DNA of 64,000 nt from Sediminibacterium soli (GCF_009939225.1 NZ_JAACJR010000008.1:1113107-1177106), one strand, 5' to 3'. Shown: positions 9,534-19,430, counted from the stretch's first letter. The notes: generated by a model from the sequence alone, not told the origin. Translations and numbers: made by a program.

Positions 9534-12500
9534 TTAGAAAGTTGCGTTTATACCAAAAATGAAGCTGCGGCTTTTGGGATAAGCCGAATAATCCAGGCCG
9601 GGTGTCAGCGGACTGTTACGCACGCTTACTTCCGGGTCGTAGCCGGTATATCCTGTGAGCACCGCCAGGTTATTGGCGGTTACATAAAAACGAAGCTTGC
9701 TGATCTTCATCTTCGACAATGTTTTGGAAGGCACGGTATAACCAACCGTGATATTGTTCAAACGAATGAACGATCCGTCTTCCATAGCCCATGAGCTGGG
9801 ATAAAACGCGCCCGCACTTTTGATCGGCTGCCATATGCTGGCATTGGCATTCAGCGCAGACAGCTGGTCGGGCGCGATGCCCACAGACTGGCCGGTTGAA
9901 TTCACCCACTGTGCGGTCTGGCCGGTTGCCGTTACCACTTTCCATCTGCCGTTCATGATATCGAGCATATTGGAATTGGCGGTATACCCGTTGGTGAACT
10001 CGATCTTGTTGGCGTTATAAATGGTATTGCCATAAGAGAAGTTGAGGAACATGCTCATATCCCAGTTCTTATAAGTGAACTGCTGGTTCAGACCGCCGGT
10101 GAATTTGGGCGTAGGGTTACCGATGATGGTACGGTCTTTATCAAGATCGATCACACCATCTCCGTTCAGGTCTCTGAACTTCACAGAACCGGGCTGCACC
10201 GTACCGATGATACCTGCGTTGGTGACTACACCCGATTTCAACGTATACACCATCGTTGCGGGGTTATAGTCGAAATCGGACACTTTATAAAAACCGTCGT
10301 TAATCAGTCCGTACATGGCACCCACCGGATCGCCTACACGAATGATGTAATCGGTTGGCTGGCCCGATACACCCCAGCTGGCTCCGGGATAAAAGAATTT
10401 CTGGTTCTGCCCGAGCTGCTCAACACGGTTGGTGTTGAAGGACATATTATAACTGGCATTCCAGGTAAAATCTTTTTTACGCATGATCACGCCATTCAGC
10501 TGCAATTCCACGCCTTTGTTGCTGGTTTTACCCACATTCTGCAACTGCGTGGAATAACCGTAAGTGGAAGCGATCGGTACATTCAGCAGCAGGTCTTTTG
10601 AACTGTTGTTGTATATATCCACGCTGATGGTAAGCCTGTCTTTGAACAATCCCAGGTCAACACCAAAGTTGCGGTTAACGGTAGACTCCCATTTCAGGCC
10701 TTCGTTTACGAGACCCGCGGAATAGTATGCGATAACAGATTGGTTGTTGAGTCCGTAATAATAGCTGCCATCGTTGCGGAATGTTGTCAGGAACAGGTAA
10801 TCCGCAATACGGTTATTACCCACCGTACCGATACCGAACCTGAATTTCAGGTCGCTGATCACCTGCGAACGCTGCAGGAATGCCTCGTTCTTCACGCGCC
10901 ATGCCAAAGAGCCGGAGGGAAAATAGCCCCATTGCCTGCCAGGCGCAAATTTGGACGCGCCGTCTGCACGCAGGTTGAAGTTGAGGTAGTATTTGTTGTT
11001 ATAGGCATAGTTCATCTGGCCGAAGAACGAAAGACTGGTGTACCTGGTGGCGCTGTATTTCGGGTAACCGGTAAAAGAAGTGCCGATCGTAGCCGCCTTG
11101 CTGAAGGCATCGCCGGGTGATGTGTTCAAAGGCAGGTTACGGAAAAGCTGGGTATGGCTTTCGGTGCGGAGATCATAGGTTTCCTCGCCCACCAGCAGCG
11201 TAAAATCGTGCACACCTTTGAATTTGCTGACGGAATAGGTAAGCACATTCGAATTGGTGATGGTTTTCCGCGTAACGGAATCCAGCTGCACAATGGGTTT
11301 TCTTCCACCCTGTATCACCGCATACGGCGTGATTGAATCGCTGAACTGGCGATCGATCAGGTTATTGTAGTCGTACCCGAATGTTGATTTAAAAGTCAGG
11401 TTACGGGTTATGGTGTAGGTAAGGCTGGGAGAGATATTGAATACATCGGTTGATTTTTTCCGGTACTCGGCATTGGCCAGCGAAATCGGATTGATCAGGT
11501 TCAGGCCATTGCCCACATTCTGGTCTGCCAGCGGGTCGGCATCATCGATATCCTGCGTGGCAGAAAGGAACGGACGGTATTTTACCGCGTTACGCAAACG
11601 GCTGTAGGAAGATCCCTGCTCGGAAGAAACGCCGGACCCATACACATCGGTATGCGTATAACGCGCCGCAACAGCAAGTTTGATCTTATCGGTGATCCGG
11701 TAGTCTGCCTTCAGGTTTACCAGGTGCCTGCGGTAGTTTGAATTCAGAATAATGGCTTTATCGTTATTGTAGGTATACCCGAAATTGTAGGTAAAGCGGT
11801 TGTTACCGCCCATGGCATTTACGTTATGCGTGGTGGTAATGCCCGTTCTGCCCGCCACTTCATCCTGCCAGTCTACCACCGGAACATTCTTATACACGCT
11901 GAGCGTATCCCAGGCAGTGCCGAAGTTGCGGGTAAAAGTGGCGCTGTCTGTGCTGCTGCCCCTGGATCTTTCAGACTGGTAGACCACGTAATCGTAAGGA
12001 CTCATCACTTTCAGTTTTTTTGCGAGTGATTTTACACCCACAAAACCGTTATAGCTAAGCGTGAGTTTACCCGGGCGACCGGATTTGGTGGTGATCACCA
12101 CCACGCCATTGGCGCCGCGCGCACCGTAGATAGCGGTGGCCGCAGCATCTTTCAGTACATCGATAGACTGTATATTCTGCGGGGAAAGGGCAGACAGGCC
12201 GTTTTCGACCTGTACACCGTCTACGATGTATAAGGGTGAATTATCGCCGGTGATAGACATACCGCCGCGCACACGCACCCTCACTTCCGCATCGGGAGAA
12301 CCTTCGGCCGTAGTGGCGGTAACACCCGCTAACCGGCCGTTCAATGCTTCCGCAGCGGAGTTGATAGGGATATCTTTCAGGTCTTTGGCGCCCACGCTCG
12401 AAACAGAAGCCATCAGGTTCTTTTTCCGAACGGTCTGGTAACCGATCACCACCACTTCTTCAGATTCCCTGGCTTCTGCGGCAAGGGACACGTTGAGGGT

Positions 12501-12776
12501 TGTGCGGCTGCCCACCGTCTCCTCCCTGCCGGCGTAGCCAACAGAGGAAAATACCAGTACAGCCCTGTTATTGTCTACGCCGATGGTGTATTCGCCCCTG
12601 GCATTGGTGGCGGTGCCCTGTGTGGCACCTTTTACCCTTACACTAACGCCTTCGAGCGGGAGATTATCGGAGGAAACTTTACCTTTTACGGTAATCCTTG
12701 CCTGGGCAAATAACTGCGGGGATCCGGACAGCCATGCGGCTGCGATCAGGCATATGCACAGGCATACTTTGTTCAT
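9534..12776 (-). CDS. SusC/RagA-family TonB-dependent transporter (pectin PUL)
   Basis: TonB-dependent outer-membrane importer of glycan fragments, 1080 residues from the ATG at 12776. The frame is open from 12908, but the first 44 codons lack a signal; the chosen start opens one (MNKVCLCICLIAAAWLSG, cleavage after FAQ). Another ATG at 12782 is possible. Order of parts: carboxypeptidase-like regulatory domain (ITVKGKVSSDNLPLEGVSVRV), TonB-box region (EEVVVIGYQTV), plug (AAATAIYGARGANGVVVITTK), then a long beta-barrel ending in FGINATF. It heads the operon SusC-SusD-PME-GH43-DUF1579 and diverges from the sugar kinase, with an operator-like site between them. Confidence 0.95.
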   Translation of the reverse strand: MNKVCLCICLIAAAWLSGSPQLFAQARITVKGKVSSDNLPLEGVSVRVKGATQGTATNARGEYTIGVDNNRAVLVFSSVGYAGREETVGSRTTLNVSLAAEARESEEVVVIGYQTVRKKNLMASVSSVGAKDLKDIPINSAAEALNGRLAGVTATTAEGSPDAEVRVRVRGGMSITGDNSPLYIVDGVQVENGLSALSPQNIQSIDVLKDAAATAIYGARGANGVVVITTKSGRPGKLTLSYNGFVGVKSLAKKLKVMSPYDYVVYQSERSRGSSTDSATFTRNFGTAWDTLSVYKNVPVVDWQDEVAGRTGITTTHNVNAMGGNNRFTYNFGYTYNNDKAIILNSNYRRHLVNLKADYRITDKIKLAVAARYTHTDVYGSGVSSEQGSSYSRLRNAVKYRPFLSATQDIDDADPLADQNVGNGLNLINPISLANAEYRKKSTDVFNISPSLTYTITRNLTFKSTFGYDYNNLIDRQFSDSITPYAVIQGGRKPIVQLDSVTRKTITNSNVLTYSVSKFKGVHDFTLLVGEETYDLRTESHTQLFRNLPLNTSPGDAFSKAATIGTSFTGYPKYSATRYTSLSFFGQMNYAYNNKYYLNFNLRADGASKFAPGRQWGYFPSGSLAWRVKNEAFLQRSQVISDLKFRFGIGTVGNNRIADYLFLTTFRNDGSYYYGLNNQSVIAYYSAGLVNEGLKWESTVNRNFGVDLGLFKDRLTISVDIYNNSSKDLLLNVPIASTYGYSTQLQNVGKTSNKGVELQLNGVIMRKKDFTWNASYNMSFNTNRVEQLGQNQKFFYPGASWGVSGQPTDYIIRVGDPVGAMYGLINDGFYKVSDFDYNPATMVYTLKSGVVTNAGIIGTVQPGSVKFRDLNGDGVIDLDKDRTIIGNPTPKFTGGLNQQFTYKNWDMSMFLNFSYGNTIYNANKIEFTNGYTANSNMLDIMNGRWKVVTATGQTAQWVNSTGQSVGIAPDQLSALNANASIWQPIKSAGAFYPSSWAMEDGSFIRLNNITVGYTVPSKTLSKMKISKLRFYVTANNLAVLTGYTGYDPEVSVRNSPLTPGLDYSAYPKSRSFIFGINATF

Positions 12777-13009
12777 TCGCATACGAAACTGGTTTAAGCG
12801 ATCTATAATAGAGGGTTTTGGAAAACGCAGCAATAACGAAACAAACATTTGTTCGTTACTAACGGGAGACACCGTTACCACGGGAACAGGGTTTTTACGA
12901 AAAGGCATAGCAAGCAGTTTTACATCGTTGAACAGCGCCGGGGAAACGCATGTTGGCCCAATGCTACACCTATATAGACAACCGCGAAAAGGAAAACGCT
13001 ATTTTTTCT

Positions 13010-13032
13010 ACGCAATCGTTCCCGGCAACGTT
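13010..13032. promoter_or_regulatory. Candidate LacI-family operator, copy 2
   Basis: ATCGTTCCCGGCAACGTT at 13015-13032 is a hyphenated inverted repeat with central CCGG, and 13010-13030 matches 2416-2436 except for one base. Both copies are preceded by a T-rich run. It lies in the 437-bp gap between SusC (start 12776, minus) and the kinase (start 13214, plus), so it could govern both directions. Besides this site and the direct repeat at 13098-13146, nothing else was recognised in the gap. Confidence 0.6.
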
Positions 13033-13097
13033 ATCGGCTGAAGCTGAGTAAATTAGAGTCAAAACAACCGCGCAAAAGCAGTAATTGGCATTCAAAA

Positions 13098-13146
13098 AAA
13101 ACGGGCACCGGCACTTACAGCAGTTATTGTGAAAACGGGCACCGGC
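13098..13146. repeat. Short direct repeat upstream of the sugar kinase
   Basis: AAAACGGGCACCGGC occurs at 13098-13112 and again at 13132-13146, 34 bp apart (start to start), about 70-115 bp before the kinase start codon. It may be a pair of binding sites spaced by roughly three helical turns, or chance; no regulator is known for it. Confidence 0.4.
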
Positions 13147-13213
13147 CGCGTTTTCAGTATTGGCTGGCTGCTTTTTTCAGTTGCCGCTTTCTTACATTTA
13201 CCAAAACGGCCGT

Positions 13214-14143
13214 ATGAAAATCCTCTGTATCGGTGAAGCACTGATCGATATGATCTGTACCGACAAGGGCACCAGGCTTGCCGAGGGTACGCATTTTCTG
13301 TCCAAGACCGGCGGAGCGCCCACCAATGTTGCCGCAGCCATTGCAGCGCTGGGTGGTGATGTGGCGTTAAGCGCCAAAGTGGGCAACGATGCTTTTGGAG
13401 AAAAACTGCGTTCAGCCATGCAGGATTTTGGTGTGGATACACAATGGATGCTGACCGATGAAAACCGATTCACCACTTTTGCCTTCGTATCGCTGATGGA
13501 AGACGGCGAACGCGATTTTGTATTCAACCGCGGCGCCGATGCCGAATTAACGGTGGCCGATGTGGATGCGATCGATCTCGGCAATATCTCAATCATTCAT
13601 TTCGGTTCGGCCACTGCTTTCCTGCCCGCCCCTTTGCAGCAAGCCTATACACACCTGCTGCAGAAGGCCAAAAGCCAGGGCATCTTTATCAGCTTCGATC
13701 CTAATTACCGCCATTTATTGTATGGCAACAGGCAACCATCGTTCATTGAACAAAGCCGGCATTTCCTAAAGACCTGCGATTTTACCAAACTCAGTGATGA
13801 AGAGGCCCTGCTGATCACGGGAAAAAAAGAGATCACGGAAGCCGCTGATTATTTGCTCAATACCATCGATGCCGTATTTACCATCACGCTGGGGAAAAAA
13901 GGAGCACTGGTGGGCATCAACAAAACCTTGTTTACTGTGCCCTCGGTTCCGCTGCAGGCGGTAGACACCACCGGCGCCGGCGATGCATTTGTAGGATCGG
14001 TGCTGCAGCAGCTGGCCGGTAAGAAAAGCAAACAACTCACCGAAGAAAACTGGAAAGCGATCATCGCTAACGCCAACCTGGTTGCCGCCGAAACCTGCCG
14101 GTATATGGGAGCGATGGAGGCATTTAAGATGTTGAAAAGATAA
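13214..14143 (+). CDS. PfkB-family carbohydrate kinase (fructokinase-like)
   Basis: Cytoplasmic sugar kinase of 309 residues, using ATP to phosphorylate a sugar imported or released by the pectin locus. Start at 13214 fits the family's typical opening (MKILCIGEALIDMI); the frame extends 18 codons further upstream without homology. Substrate-side signature GGAPTNVAAAIAALGG lies near residues 36-51. The C-terminal PfkB signature DTTGAGDAFVGSVL is complete and includes the catalytic Asp in GAGD. The pattern is closest to fructokinases, but 2-keto-3-deoxygluconate kinases share it and would suit galacturonate catabolism; sequence alone does not decide. It diverges from SusC across the candidate operator at 13010-13032. 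Confidence 0.9.
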   Translation: MKILCIGEALIDMICTDKGTRLAEGTHFLSKTGGAPTNVAAAIAALGGDVALSAKVGNDAFGEKLRSAMQDFGVDTQWMLTDENRFTTFAFVSLMEDGERDFVFNRGADAELTVADVDAIDLGNISIIHFGSATAFLPAPLQQAYTHLLQKAKSQGIFISFDPNYRHLLYGNRQPSFIEQSRHFLKTCDFTKLSDEEALLITGKKEITEAADYLLNTIDAVFTITLGKKGALVGINKTLFTVPSVPLQAVDTTGAGDAFVGSVLQQLAGKKSKQLTEENWKAIIANANLVAAETCRYMGAMEAFKMLKR

Positions 14144-14265
14144 AATGTATTTTTTTGTTTCTCTGTTTTTTTAACTAAGTTAGAGTGGCAGCTCCCTCCT
14201 ACTGCCTGTTTTGCCGCAAATTCCCCCATGCTGCAAAACCAAAAATCTCGATATCCTACAAAAAA

Positions 14266-14350
14266 GAAAAAAGCGAGTTACCCCGCTTTGGATGTTTTCA
14301 CAACGGAATAATCCTTATTGTGATTTGCTTCAAATTGTTTACTAAAGATA
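14266..14350 (-). ncRNA. tracrRNA of the type II-C CRISPR system
   Basis: Lies upstream of cas9 and is read on the opposite strand. 14317-14338 is an anti-repeat: it matches the CRISPR repeat over 21 of 22 aligned bases with a single 1-base gap, and weaker similarity runs on to 14358. Downstream on the minus strand come AAGGATTATTCCG and TTGTGAAAACATCC, as in tracrRNAs of other Bacteroidota, then the terminator AAAGCGGG-GTAA-CTCGCTTT with a GNRA-type tetraloop and a TTTTTT run (14289-14267). A Bacteroidota-like -7 element (TATCTTTA, 14343-14350, consensus TAnnTTTG) would start transcription near 14337, giving about 70-75 nt. The exact 5' end is a guess; it could begin inside the first codons of cas9. 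Confidence 0.85.
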
Positions 14351-14367
14351 TACAAAACTGATTACGC

Positions 14368-17300
14368 ATGAAAAAAATTCTTGGACTGGATTTAGGTGTA
14401 ACATCGATAGGCTGGAGTGTTGTAACCGAAAAAGAGGATACAAAAGAAATATTGGGTATGGGCTCCCGGATTATTCCCTTGAGCACAGATGACAAAGACG
14501 AGTTTTCCTCGGGAAATAAAATTTCGAAAAATCAAAAGAACACAACCCGGAGAACTCAGAGAAAAGGGTACGATCGATACCAACTGAGAAGAAAGAGACT
14601 AACAGAAATTCTCATCAGCAAAAACATGTTTGATCCTGCTCTTTTCACTCTGACACCGTTGCAACTCTGGGGACTACGTGCGAAGGCTGCGGGAGATATG
14701 TCAAAGCCGCACAAAATACAAGACAACGCAAAAGTAACGTTACAGGAGTTCGGCCGGATACTTTATCATCTCAATCAAAAAAGAGGATATAAGAGCAGCA
14801 GATCTGATGCTAATCTTGACAAAAAAGAAACAGAATATGTAGCTGAGGTCAAGAACAGGCATCAGCAAATACGCGAACAAAACTTGACAATAGGTCAAAA
14901 TTTTCTACGTCTCTTAAATGAAAATGCAAATTATCGAATAAAACAGCAGGTATTTCCGAGAGAGGCATACATGGAAGAGTTTGATTCAATATGCCGGCAA
15001 CAACAAAAACATCACCCTGATCAGATTACCGACGATTTCATTGATCAGGTCAAAAATGAAATCATATATTATCAACGAAAACTAAAATCGCAAAAAGGTC
15101 TGGTAAGCATTTGCGACTTCGAAGGCTTTTGGATAAAAAATAAAATCACTGGAAAAGACATTTTTTCCGGCCCAAAAGTATGTCACAGAAGTTCTCCATT
15201 ATTCCAGGTATGCAAACTCTGGGAAACCATCAACACAATCACCCTCAAAAACAAAAAAGGGGAAATTCTTTCAATCCCGCTAGAAAAAAAACAGGACATA
15301 TTCAACTACCTGGATACGCATGAAAAAATGTCAGCGGCGCAGCTATTACAGATACTTGGCCTCAACAGAAATGAAGGATGGTATACCAACAAACAGATAG
15401 AACGTGGTTTACAGGGAAATGTAACAAATACGCAGTTACTGAAATACTTTTCGGATGGCGATCCACTGCTGAAATTTGATTTAACTGTCTCAGCGACGGG
15501 AAAGGATGCGTTTCTAGTCGATAAAAGAACGGGCGAAGTAATCGGTTCTGCTGCACACAGGCTAGTCGAGGATAGTTTGGAGCAGGAGCCGATGTACAGA
15601 TTATGGCACACCATTTATTCTATTCGGGATACGGATGAATGCAAACAGGCGCTCACTAAAAATTTCAATATTGACGAATCTGTTGCGGAAAAGCTTTCCC
15701 TGCTCGATTTTGCCAAATATTCTTTCGGAAATAAATCGGCAAAGGCAATACGAAAAATGCTTCCTTTTCTTCTGGAAGGCTATGTATACAGTGACGCATG
15801 CTCCTTTGCGGGATATAATCATTCCGATTCCTATACAAAAGAGGAGCAATTAAAGAAAAAACTGCTTGATCGCCTTCCATTGCTTGCGCCGAACAGCCTC
15901 CGTCAGCCCGTTGTAGAAAAAATACTCAATCAGATGATCAATTTGGTAAATGCGGTACTCGAAAAATACGGCCCGATTGATGAGATAAGGATTGAACTAG
16001 CAAGAGAACTAAAACAGAGTAAAGAGGAAAGAAACGACACTTTTGCCAATTTGAGCAAGCGTGAAAAAGAAAACATTCAAATACAAAAACGAATTGAGGG
16101 AGAATATGGACTTCGTTCCACCCGAAAAAATGTTATTAAATGGCGCCTTTTCCATGAAATAAAAAACGAAGAAACCAACATAAATGCTATCTGCCTTTAT
16201 TGTGGAAAGCCTTTCGGAATTACGGATAGTCTTCGTGGAAACAGCATTGATATAGAGCACATTATTCCCAAGTCGCTACTGTTTGATGACTCTCAAAGCA
16301 ACAAAACGCTAAGTCATAGATCCTGCAACGAGCTAAAGGGAAATAAGACAGCCTACGATTTCATGAAAAGCAAATCAGAAGAAGAATTTGCAGCCTATCT
16401 TGACTTAATTGACACGCTCTTTAAAAACAAGATCATTGGAAAAGCAAAGAGAGACAAACTACTGATGACAGAAGAAAAGATACCGAAGGATTTTATAGAA
16501 AGGCAACTTCGACAAACCCAATATATTGCCCGAAAAGCAAGGGAAATTCTGGAGCAGGTTTGCCATACGGTATGGAGTACCAGTGGCAGCATAACAGAGT
16601 ATCTGCGCCGAACATGGGGTTGGGACGATGCACTGATGAACCTACAACTTCCCAAATACAGGGAACTAGGTCTTACCGAGTGGAAAGAATGGGAAACAAA
16701 TGACGGACAAATTCATAAAAAAGAAATCATTAAAGACTGGTCAAAACGGGATGATCATCGGCATCACGCAATAGATGCCCTGGTGATTGCCTGTACCCAG
16801 CAAGCCTTTATACAACGCATTAACAATCTCAGCGCAAAAGGAAATCGAGAAGAAATGTATCGGGAAATTCCGGATGCGAAAAGTCGAAATATCTCCCTGC
16901 TAGAATGCTATATCGTATCAAAAAGACCGTTTACGACAAAAGAAGTGGCGGAAAAAGCATCAGAAATTCTAATATCCTTCAAATCCGGTAAAAAGGTGGC
17001 CACATTCGGAGTCCGGAAAATCAAGCAAGACGGCAAAACCAGGATTGTTCAAAAAAATATTATAGTTCCAAGAGGCCCGTTAAGTGAAGAAAGCGTTTAC
17101 GGAAAAATTAGAGCCATGGCGCGGGATACTAAGACGGGCCAAATGATCAAATATCCCGTAAAATTCCTGTTCGAGCATCCGGAAAAAATCGTCAAAAGCC
17201 GGATTCGGAAGCTGGTGGAAACACGATTAGCAAAATTTGAGAATGATCAGAAAAAAGCACTCGCTTCATTAAAAAAAGAGCCACTCTATCTGGATAGCAA

Positions 17301-18105
17301 CCATACAACAGTTTTAGAATATGCCACCTGCTATTCTGAGGAGTATGTGATAAAGTACCCTTTGGGAAGCATCAAGGCAAATGATGTTCCGTACATAGTC
17401 GACGGAAAAATACAATTGTTAATAAAGGACCGTCTTGAGAAACATAATAATAAAGAAAAGGAAGCTTTCAAGGAGCCATTGTTTTATGATGCTGAAAAAA
17501 AGATTCCCATCAGATCGGTACGAATGTTTACGGGCTTATCAAATGTGGAACCTGTAAAAAAAGATACAAATGGCAGGAATATTGGCTTTGTCAAGCCGGG
17601 AAATAATCATCACATTGCTTTCTACATCGATGAATCCGGAAAGGTTGTAGAGCATAGTTGTACTTTTTGGCATGCCGTGGAAAGGAAAAAGTATGGGATT
17701 CCGGTAATTATAAAAGAACCCGGGAAGATATGGGACAAATTATTAAACGGCAACTATCCGGAGGAATTCCTGAATAAACTACCGAAGGATCAATGGATCT
17801 ACCAGGAAAGCCTCCAACAAAACGAGATGTTCATTCTTGGATTCGGTACTGAAACATTAGAACAGCAAATAAACAATACTAATAAAATCACTTTAAGTCA
17901 AAACCTATATAGAGTTCAAAAGATGTCCATTAAAGGGAATGGCCAACTCGACATTACTTTTAGACATCATCTTGAGACACAACTCAATGACTCATCGACT
18001 GCCAAAGAATCAAAAAGGTTTTACAATATCCAGAGCATAGGCGCTTTTGAAAAGCTGAATCCTCAAAAAATACGGATTACAGGTCTGGGTGATATCCAGC
18101 TATAA
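14368..18105 (+). CDS. cas9: Cas9 endonuclease, type II-C
   Basis: RNA-guided DNA endonuclease, 1245 residues, within the range of the larger Bacteroidota II-C enzymes. All catalytic residues are visible: RuvC-I Asp8 (ILGLDLGVTSIGWS), an Arg-rich bridge helix (NTTRRTQRKGYDRYQLRRKR), RuvC-II Glu543 (RIELAREL), HNH with a CLYCG zinc-type Cys pair and His631 (DIEHIIPKS), and RuvC-III His800/Asp803 (RHHAIDALV). A PAM-interacting C-terminal region of about 400 residues follows. It is the first gene of cas9-cas1-cas2, with no csn2 or cas4, which fits subtype II-C. Codon and base use is visibly AT-richer than the flanking PUL genes, suggesting acquisition by transfer. It should be active as encoded. 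Confidence 0.97.
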   Translation: MKKILGLDLGVTSIGWSVVTEKEDTKEILGMGSRIIPLSTDDKDEFSSGNKISKNQKNTTRRTQRKGYDRYQLRRKRLTEILISKNMFDPALFTLTPLQLWGLRAKAAGDMSKPHKIQDNAKVTLQEFGRILYHLNQKRGYKSSRSDANLDKKETEYVAEVKNRHQQIREQNLTIGQNFLRLLNENANYRIKQQVFPREAYMEEFDSICRQQQKHHPDQITDDFIDQVKNEIIYYQRKLKSQKGLVSICDFEGFWIKNKITGKDIFSGPKVCHRSSPLFQVCKLWETINTITLKNKKGEILSIPLEKKQDIFNYLDTHEKMSAAQLLQILGLNRNEGWYTNKQIERGLQGNVTNTQLLKYFSDGDPLLKFDLTVSATGKDAFLVDKRTGEVIGSAAHRLVEDSLEQEPMYRLWHTIYSIRDTDECKQALTKNFNIDESVAEKLSLLDFAKYSFGNKSAKAIRKMLPFLLEGYVYSDACSFAGYNHSDSYTKEEQLKKKLLDRLPLLAPNSLRQPVVEKILNQMINLVNAVLEKYGPIDEIRIELARELKQSKEERNDTFANLSKREKENIQIQKRIEGEYGLRSTRKNVIKWRLFHEIKNEETNINAICLYCGKPFGITDSLRGNSIDIEHIIPKSLLFDDSQSNKTLSHRSCNELKGNKTAYDFMKSKSEEEFAAYLDLIDTLFKNKIIGKAKRDKLLMTEEKIPKDFIERQLRQTQYIARKAREILEQVCHTVWSTSGSITEYLRRTWGWDDALMNLQLPKYRELGLTEWKEWETNDGQIHKKEIIKDWSKRDDHRHHAIDALVIACTQQAFIQRINNLSAKGNREEMYREIPDAKSRNISLLECYIVSKRPFTTKEVAEKASEILISFKSGKKVATFGVRKIKQDGKTRIVQKNIIVPRGPLSEESVYGKIRAMARDTKTGQMIKYPVKFLFEHPEKIVKSRIRKLVETRLAKFENDQKKALASLKKEPLYLDSNHTTVLEYATCYSEEYVIKYPLGSIKANDVPYIVDGKIQLLIKDRLEKHNNKEKEAFKEPLFYDAEKKIPIRSVRMFTGLSNVEPVKKDTNGRNIGFVKPGNNHHIAFYIDESGKVVEHSCTFWHAVERKKYGIPVIIKEPGKIWDKLLNGNYPEEFLNKLPKDQWIYQESLQQNEMFILGFGTETLEQQINNTNKITLSQNLYRVQKMSIKGNGQLDITFRHHLETQLNDSSTAKESKRFYNIQSIGAFEKLNPQKIRITGLGDIQL

Positions 18106-18153
18106 AAACCAAACGATTTTGCCAAGCATTTTATCATAACGCAAAAATGATCC

Positions 18154-19068
18154 GTGATCAAACGAACATTATATTTTGGTAACCCGGCCTACCTCAAAAC
18201 ACAAAATGAACAATTGGTATACGAGGCTGTCGACAGCGGTGAAATAAAACAGATACCGGTTGAAGATATAGGCATCTTGATTCTTGATAATCAACAGATT
18301 ACCATTACCCAGGCATTGCTGGCGAAATTGATAGGAAATAATGTTGCGGTAATCTCCTGCGACTTTGCGCACCATCCCGCGGGGCTGTTCCTGAATCTGG
18401 ACGGCCATAGCCTGCAAAGTCAAAAATTCCAGGCTCAGATAGAGGCGTCCCAACCTCTTAAAAAGCAGCTTTGGCAGCAGACGATTGCCAGCAAGATCAC
18501 CAATCAGGCAGCTCTATTGGAATCCCATCGGCTACCTGCGACCTCGCTTAGGAACTGGGCATTGAAAGTAAAAAGCGGTGATCCGACGAATCTTGAAGCA
18601 ACTGCAGCAGTTTATTACTGGAAATACCTGTTCACGCATACTGCGGTTGGTCCGGATTTCCGACGAGAGCGTGAAGGAGCGCCACCTAATCACTTATTAA
18701 ATTATGGATACGCAGTTTTAAGAGCAGTTGTTGCACGAAACCTGGTGGCAAGCGGACTGCTGCCAACTTTAGGAATTTTCCACCGAAACCAGTATAACGC
18801 CTACTGTCTTGCTGACGATATCATGGAGCCATATCGTCCATTTGTAGACAAAATGGTCTGTGATATTGTACGAGGCAACGGGCTTTTTCTGGATATAGGC
18901 CCAGCCATCAAGAAAGCATTGCTGACTATACCATCGATGGATGTCAGAATTAAAGGTGAAAAAAGTCCGCTGATGGTTGCGGTTCAGAAAACCACCGCAA
19001 GTCTGGCCAAATGTTTTGAGGGAAAAGCTAGGAAAATAGACTATCCGGAGTTCGCCGGTTTTGCATGA
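18154..19068 (+). CDS. cas1: Cas1 integrase
   Basis: Metal-dependent integrase that inserts new spacers together with Cas2; 304 residues, the usual size for type II. The start is GTG at 18154: the peptide MIKRTLYFGNPAYL is the expected Cas1 opening, while the nearby ATG at 18147 is out of frame. Metal-binding residues are in place: Glu148 (GDPTNLEATAA), His210 (GIFHRNQYN) and Glu225 (DDIMEPYRP). It begins 48 bp after cas9 and overlaps cas2 by four bases, so translation is probably coupled. Confidence 0.96.
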   Translation: MIKRTLYFGNPAYLKTQNEQLVYEAVDSGEIKQIPVEDIGILILDNQQITITQALLAKLIGNNVAVISCDFAHHPAGLFLNLDGHSLQSQKFQAQIEASQPLKKQLWQQTIASKITNQAALLESHRLPATSLRNWALKVKSGDPTNLEATAAVYYWKYLFTHTAVGPDFRREREGAPPNHLLNYGYAVLRAVVARNLVASGLLPTLGIFHRNQYNAYCLADDIMEPYRPFVDKMVCDIVRGNGLFLDIGPAIKKALLTIPSMDVRIKGEKSPLMVAVQKTTASLAKCFEGKARKIDYPEFAGFA

Positions 19069-19412
19069 GCCGGCATTACAATACCCGATTAAACGCTTAT
19101 CGCATTATGTGGGTACTGGTTTTATTTGATCTCCCGACCGACACTAAAAAGGACAGAAAAGCCTATACAATTTTCCGAAAAAAATTGATGACAGACGGCT
19201 TCCAGATGTTCCAATTCAGTATTTATATGCGTCACTGCCCCAGCAGGGAAAATGCGGACGTGCATATAAAAAGAGTGAAAAGCTTCCTTCCGTCTAAGGG
19301 GCATGTGGGTATTTTTCAGTTTACTGACAAACAATTTGCTATGGTGGAGCTATTTATCGGAAAAGAGCCCCGGCAAACCCATAATCCCGTTCAACAACTG
19401 GAAATGTTCTAG
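19065..19412 (+). CDS. cas2: Cas2
   Basis: Structural partner of Cas1 in spacer acquisition, 115 residues. It has the ferredoxin-like opening strand with the conserved acid (VLVLFDLPTDTKKDR, Asp22), the FRKKLMTDGFQMFQFSIYMRHC segment and the late IFQFTDKQFAMVELFIG strand typical of type II Cas2. ATGA overlap with cas1. A strong bidirectional terminator and then the array follow. Confidence 0.95.
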   Translation: MSRHYNTRLNAYRIMWVLVLFDLPTDTKKDRKAYTIFRKKLMTDGFQMFQFSIYMRHCPSRENADVHIKRVKSFLPSKGHVGIFQFTDKQFAMVELFIGKEPRQTHNPVQQLEMF

Positions 19413-19430
19413 AAATCGGGACAAAATAAC

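Noticed and set aside
12777-12908. Longer N-terminus for the pectin-locus SusC
   Set aside because: The extra 44 codons lack a signal peptide and would bury the real one.
14317-14420. tracrRNA on the plus strand running into cas9
   Set aside because: The terminator hairpin and the nexus-like segment exist only on the minus strand; a plus-strand RNA would have no end signal before the cas9 coding region.
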